Of a stretch of 64,000 nt of DNA, positions 58,730 to 64,000 are shown in pieces. Numbering within the stretch: the stretch's first letter is position 1; each line of letters starts with the position of its first letter. The translations under genes were made by a program, and so were the position numbers. Below the pieces are notes generated by a model that was given only the letters and a program-made list of their open reading frames with translations, had not been told where the DNA came from and did not search any database. The DNA lies in assembly GCF_949987535.1 (NCBI RefSeq), contig NC_080082.1, forward strand, positions 46,120,374 to 46,184,373, in the 5' to 3' direction. Source of the stretch: Balaenoptera acutorostrata (lineage: Eukaryota > Chordata > Mammalia > Artiodactyla > Balaenopteridae).

Positions 58730-61479
58730 TTTATTTACTTTTAAAAATCAGTATACAATAAAATTGACATTTATTTTTTTTTTCATAATTACCATCAGTA
58801 TAGGGAACCATTCCATCACCCTAAAAACTCCTCTGTGCTATCCCTTTATAGTCACACTTTCCTCCACCCCTAACTTCTGACAACCACTGATCTGTTTCCC
58901 ATCACTATATTTTGCCTTTTTAAGAATGTCACATAAATGCAACCACATAGTATGTAGGTTTTTGACACTAGACTTACTCAAGCATAATGACTTTGAGTTT
59001 TTGCTTGTATCAACAATGCATTCACTATTAGTGCTCAGTAGAAAACCAGTGTATGAATGTACCCAGTTTATTTAACCATCACCCACTGAAAGATATTTGG
59101 TTTGTTTCCAGTTTGGCACAGTTTTGAATAGAAATTCTCTAAGCAACTGCGCATAGGTCTTCATGTAGATGTAAGGTGTTTTTGTTATTGTTTGTTTGTT
59201 TGTTTTTTAAAATTTTTCTGGGGTAAATACCTGTGAATGGGATTGCTGGGTCATAGGGAAGGGTATGTTTGCTTTTATAAGAAACTGCACGCTGTTTTAC
59301 CTCATGATTATACCATTTTGCATTCCTACCATTAATGTATGGAAGTTCCAGTTGCCTTTCATCCTCCCTAATGCTTGGTATTCTTAGTATTCTTTATTTT
59401 AGCCAATCTAATATGCGTGTAGTGGTGTTCGCCTTAGCTTTAGCTTGCATTTCCCTAATGGCTAGTGAGAACATATTTTCATTGGCTTATATGCCATCTG
59501 CATTTCTTCAGTGAAACATCTGTGTCATTAACCATTTTCTAATTGGATTGTTTGCTTTTTAATGTTGAATTTTGAGAGTTCTTTATATATACTACATATG
59601 CATCCTTTGCTAAATATGTGGTTTGCAAATATTTTTTCCCCAAGATGTGGCTTTTTTCCCATTTCAGTTATTAATTTAACTAAGTGTAATTGCACAAATG
59701 ACAAAAATAAAAAAATTTAGACAGTCAGCTTTTAAGATAAACAAGGAAAAAAAAGACCTCATAGGCTTGATGGTCTGAAGTTAACAAGAACTACAAATAT
59801 GTAGGCATAAGGAATTGTTAATATCCTAAAGATTCTTTGCTGTTTTCCATTGTAAACAATCATGTCATCTACAAATAGGCACAGTTTTATTTCTTCCTTT
59901 CCAATCTGTATGGCTATTATCTCCATTTCTTGCCTTATTGCTCTGTCTAGATCTTCCAATGCCATGTTGCATGGCAATGGTGAGAGTGGAATCCTTGCCT
60001 TATTCCCAGTCTTCATGAGGAAACATTAAAAGTCTTTCACTATAAAGTATGATGTTAGCTATCAGTTTTTAAAATAGATGCTCTATATTAATTTGAGGAA
60101 GTTTCCCATTACTCCTAGTTGACTGAAACTTTTTATCATGAATAGGTATTGACTTTTATGAAATTATTTTTGCAACAATTGATATGATCATATTGTTTTT
60201 ATTCTTTAGCATGCTGACATGGTGGATTACATTGATTAATTTTCAAGTATTAAACCAGCTTGGGCTCCCTGAATAATCTCCACTTGGGCAAGTATATAAT
60301 TGTCATTATATGTTATATATTGTTTGTTTGGAAGTCCTATTATTCTTTGTGTATATGTTTATAATTGTTATATATTTGCTAATCTTTTTATCATTATAGA
60401 ATGTCCTTTTATGCCCCTATGAACAACTTTTGTTTTAAAGTCTATTTTTCTGGAATTAGTATAGCCATTTCCAGCTCACTTTGGTAACTGTTTTCATGGT
60501 ATATCTTTTTTTGTTAATCCTTTTTCTTTCAAACTACTTGTATCTTTGAATCTAAACAGAGTCTTTTATATAGGCAGCATATAGTTTGGTCATATTTTTA
60601 AAAATATATTCTCCCAATCTCTACCTTTTAATTAAAAAGTTTAATCCATTCACATTTAAGGTAATTACCGGTACAATAGGATTTATGTCTCTTATTTTGC
60701 TGTTTGTCTTCTATATGTCTTGTATTTTTTGTTTCTTGATTTCTCCATTATTGTCTTATTTTGTGTTAATTAGATATTTTCTTGTGTACCCTTTTAATAT
60801 TCTTGTCATTTCTTTGACTATATATTTTTCAGTTATTTTCTTAGTTGTTTCATTGGGGATTGTCATCAACATCTTAATTTATAAAATTCTACTTTGGATT
60901 AATACCAACTTAATTTCACTACTATGCAAACATTGCTGCAATATAACTATTCCCTTACTCTTTTATCCTATTATTGTCATAAATTACATCTTTATACATT
61001 GTGTGCACACCAACATATATTTATAATTGTTGCTTTATGTGGTTGTCTTTTCAGATAGAGAAAAAAAAAGAAGTTACACACAAACATATTTATATTATAA
61101 TTTGTATTTATGGATATGTATATTATAATTTGTATTTATGGATGTAATTACCTTTAATTATTCATATATATTCAATTTACTGTCTAGTGTCCTTTCACTT
61201 CAGCCTGAAGGACTCCCTTAAGTATTTCTTGTAGGGTAGGTCTGCTAGAGATGTACTCTTTTTATCTATCTTAATTTCTCCTTCATTTTTGGAGGATAGT
61301 AATTTTTTTTTGTATATAGAAGTTTTGGTTAACAGTTTGGGTTTTTTTTCATACTTTGAAAATGCCAGCCGAATTCCTGACTTTGTGGTTTCTGATAAAA
61401 AAATCTGCTGTTAATCTTATTGAGGATTCCTTGTACATAATGAGTTGCTTCTCTTTACTGCTTTCAAGATTCTCTTTTT
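58730..61479 (-). mobile_element. Long decayed L1M, 3'UTR to ORF1, minus strand
   Basis: Antisense order along the plus strand: 3'UTR and ORF2 end (58730-59665: 'ttctgacaaccactgatctg', 'gattgctgggtcatagg'), reverse-transcriptase piece (59759-60016, minus-strand motif FVDDMIVY where FADD is usual), endonuclease start (about 60390-60660), inter-ORF (60670-61190), ORF1 3' end (61195-61479). Segments between the reverse transcriptase and endonuclease are missing. Confidence 0.8.
61091..61146 (+). repeat. 28-bp tandem duplication inside L1
   Basis: A unit starting tatattataatttg occurs at 61091-61118 and 61119-61146, differing only at the last few bases. Confidence 0.85.
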
Positions 61480-61782
61480 TTCTTTTTTTAAAGGAATGTA
61501 GTTTATTTATTTATTTATTTATGGCTGTGTTGGGTCTTCGTTTCTGTGCGAGGGCTTTCTCTAGTTGTGGCAAGCGGGGGCCACTCTTCATCGTGGTGCG
61601 CGGGCCTCTCACTATCGCGGCCTCTCGTTACGGAGCACAGGCTCCAGACACGCAGGCTCAGTAGTTGTGGCACACGGGCCTAGTTGCTCCGCGGCATGTG
61701 GGATCTTCCCAGACCAGGGCTCGAACCCGTGTCCCCTGCATTGGCAGGCAGATTCTCAACCACTGTGCCACCAGGGAAGCCC
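61480..61782 (-). mobile_element. CHR-type tRNA-derived SINE, minus strand, with perfect duplication
   Basis: Ends on the right with the minus-strand start GGGGCTTCCCTGGTGGCAC, followed inward by GGTTCGAGCCC (B box); its left end is a (TTTA)n tail (61501-61520). Flanked by a perfect 15-bp duplication caagattctcttttt (61465-61479 and 61783-61797), which belongs to the host L1. Closer to a pol III-competent form than the 31.9-kb copy because the B box is canonical. Confidence 0.95.
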
Positions 61783-63460
61783 CAAGATTCTCTTTTTGAC
61801 CTTCAACAGTTTGATTATGATTTTTAGGTGTTGATATCTGAATTTATTCTACTTGGAGTTTGTTGAGCTTCTTGATGTGTAGATTAATATTTTAAATCAA
61901 ATTTGGGAATGTTTTTGCCATCAAACATGTATTATTCTCCTTTCTCTCTCCTCCTCTTCTTCTCTCATTCTGAACTCCTATTATGGATATGTTGGTACTT
62001 GGATGCTGTCCCACAGATCTCTCATGGTCTGTTCATTTTTCTTCATTCTTTTTCCTTTTTGTTCCTCAGACTGGATAATCTCAATTGACCTGTCTTCAAG
62101 CTTGCTGAGTCTTTATTCTGCCTGCTCAAATATGTTGTTGAGTCCCTACAGTAAATTTTTATTTTCAGTTATTGTACTTTTCAACTCGAGCAATTCTATT
62201 TCATTATTTTAAAAATAATTTATATTTCTTTATTAATATTCTATATTTGTGGAGACATCTTCTCATACTTTAGTTCTTTAGAGTGTTTTCCTTTAGCTAA
62301 TTAAGATAGCTGATTTAAAGTCTTTGCTAGTAAGTCCAATGCCTGGGTTTCCTGAAAGTGCTTTTATTGATTGTATTTTTTCATGTATATGGTCCTTACT
62401 TTCTTGCTTCTTCACATGTCTTGTAATTTGTGTTGAAAATAGATTATTTTAAGTATTATAATGTGGTAACACTGAAAATCAGATTCTCCTCTCCTTCGCA
62501 GGGTTGTTGTTTTTGCTGCTTGTCATAGTTATTATTAGTTATTTTTTGTTTAGTGATTTTTCTAAACTAATTATGGAAATCTATATTCTTAATGTGTGTT
62601 GCCACTAAAGTCTCTATTTAGTTAGTGATCAGTTAATAATTGGACAGAGATTTCCTAAGCTTCTGAGATGAAGGTTCTCTCACTTTTACTGAGGGATTCT
62701 GCATAAGTTTTGAGACATGCTTTCAACACTCAACCAGGTAGTTGAAAATCCTGCCTTAGCTTTCACTTCCTGCTTGTGCAGAACTTCAAAGTCAGCCAGA
62801 AGTGAAACCTAAGGTCCTTCTCCAGTATGTCTTGAGCATGTACACAGCCCTATGCACGCTCTTGCCTTTCTAGATTCCCAGGAATATGTTGCAGCTTTTC
62901 AAAGCCCCTATGGATATCTCATTCTTCAACTTTCCCTTTTATGCTTTTACCTTTAATCTAGTCTATTTCTTACCTCAAATACTATCTATTGCCTCAGGCA
63001 GCCACAATGTTAAAACACTTGCCTATGAATGTTTTTGTTTGTTTCATCCTGGAAAGAGGCTTTTAACAATAATGAGCCCCAAGTCTAGCCAAATAAGGAC
63101 AAAACCTTAAAGTGACATTTTATAGGGAAACACCAGACAGGTCAAATGAGAATTCTTTGATTATCTGCTCCATTTGGTACAAGAAATGTGGACTGTCATT
63201 TTTCAAAGCAACTAATGAACTGAGTAGTGAGAGGATAGAACTAGGGTAAATTAAAACACTAAGAAATTTGTGGTTCTTTCTGTGATTCAGCCACTTTTCT
63301 TGAATAAACATACCTTGTATAATTGCAAGTCCCTCGTTAAATTCCAAAGTTTTGAAAAAGTTAATTCTGGCAATCTTTTTGCCAGTTTTTTCACTGGGTT
63401 TTATATAGAGCCTAATTTTCAGAGGTCCTTGCTCCATTATTTTTGCTGACATTAACTAGT
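61783..63460 (-). mobile_element. Same L1M, ORF1 and 5' region, minus strand
   Basis: Resumes after the SINE with antisense ORF1: 'tcaacagtttgattatgattttt', 'cttggagtttgttgagcttc' (61851), 'gctgtcccacagatctctc', 'cagactggataatctcaattg', 'agcttgctgagtctttattctg'. The 62560-63460 part is less certain but ends 'cagaggtccttgctccattatt...gctgacat', resembling an L1 5' end. Confidence 0.6.
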
Positions 63461-63464
63461 TCTG

Positions 63465-64000
63465 TAAATTATTGCTTCACGTATTTTGCTAGCCTGTTGT
63501 TTGTTACCTACATATTTAGTATTGCCATGAACTTTTGGAAGAGTGACTCTTGTCATTATTTAATGTCCCTTCTGTCTCTGATAATTTTCTTTGCTCTGAA
63601 ATCTACTTTAGCTAATTTTAGTATAGCCCCTCCTACTTTTTAAAATTAATGTTTGCATAGTATGTCTTTTTTCTATTGTTTTACTTTCAACCTACATATA
63701 TTATTATATTTAAAGTGAGTTTCTTTTAGACAACACATAGTTGGGCCAAGTCTTTTCATCCACTGTGTTGATCTCTGTCTTTCAACTAAGCTTTAGGACC
63801 ATTTACATTTAATATAACTATTGACCTGTTATGTTTAAGTCTGCCTTTTATTGGTTTTTTTTTTTCTGGTTATTCTCTCTGGTTTCGTTTCTCTGTTTTA
63901 TTTTTTCTGCCTTCCTGTGGGATACTTGAACATTTTTTTTTAGAATTACATTTTGATCTATAGTGTTGTTCGGTGTATCTTTGGCTTTTTTTTCCCCTTC
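63465..64000 (-). mobile_element. Another L1M endonuclease/inter-ORF fragment, minus strand, runs off the window
   Basis: Antisense ORF2 start again: 'ttaatgtcccttctgtctctg', 'ttctttgctctgaaatctac' (63588), 'gtgagtttcttttagacaac', 'tttacatttaatataactattg', then inter-ORF. A second element after the 5' end of the previous one. Confidence 0.65.

Noticed and set aside
60586..61026. 146-codon plus-strand hydrophobic frame
   Set aside because: It is the antisense strand of L1 endonuclease/inter-ORF DNA; T-rich codons mimic membrane segments.
63120..63452. 110-codon minus-strand frame
   Set aside because: Falls in what I read as the 5' region of an ancient L1; not a host gene.

Overview
This is 64 kb of mammalian nuclear, non-protein-coding DNA, most likely from a cetacean. 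The clearest evidence is two tRNA-derived CHR-type SINEs (31.9-32.2 kb and 61.5-61.8 kb). Their conserved end, read on the minus strand, has the pol III A and B boxes, and they carry T-rich tails on the plus strand. Alongside them are three L1 3' ends (8.3, 14.8 and 22.4 kb) of the type found in whales, pigs and ruminants. I see no Alu or B1 (primate/rodent), no PRE-1 (pig) and no Bov-tA or BovB (ruminant). MIR, L2, MER20, MER5, Tigger1 and MLT1/MaLR relics indicate an ordinary placental genome. All family names rest on recalled consensus sequences, not on a search.

I find no convincing host protein-coding gene, tRNA, rRNA or known ncRNA gene. Every open frame with a recognisable protein is an L1 ORF2 fragment: endonuclease, reverse transcriptase or C-terminus. 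The other frames are short and have compositional or repeat explanations. Window-wide, L1 copies and both SINEs lie mostly on the minus strand, as would be expected for insertions antisense to a plus-strand host gene. The window may therefore be a long intron, but the bias could also be chance.

Layout. 1-27 kb is mostly unique sequence with scattered MIR and L2 relics and three younger L1 fragments. It includes candidate regulatory blocks at 1.86-4.35 kb (AT-rich), 6.64-6.72 kb (RUNX/AP-1/E-box cluster) and 24.9-25.6 kb (paired homeodomain-type sites, GC boxes, a TATA-like site). 21.3-23.1 kb is a younger L1 inside an older L1. 27.3-36 kb is dense in ancient repeats, including a four-level nest (Tigger1-derived element in an LTR in MER20 in L1), a SINE and an MLT1 LTR. 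36-42.8 kb is mostly unique. 42.85-45.9 kb holds MLT1 and L1 pieces, one L1 with a recognisable reverse-transcriptase frame. 45.9-51 kb is mostly unique, then very AT-rich with a 24-bp perfect hairpin. 51.1-54.4 kb is an older plus-strand L1 split by a minus-strand L1. 54.4-57.4 kb is mostly unique. 57.4-64 kb is ancient repeat followed by a long, decayed, roughly collinear L1 (58.7-63.5 kb) and the start of another.

Nothing here looks like an undescribed biological system. The most useful observations are the insertion layering, the regulatory candidates, two perfect hairpins, and two L1 insertions truncated at the same position.
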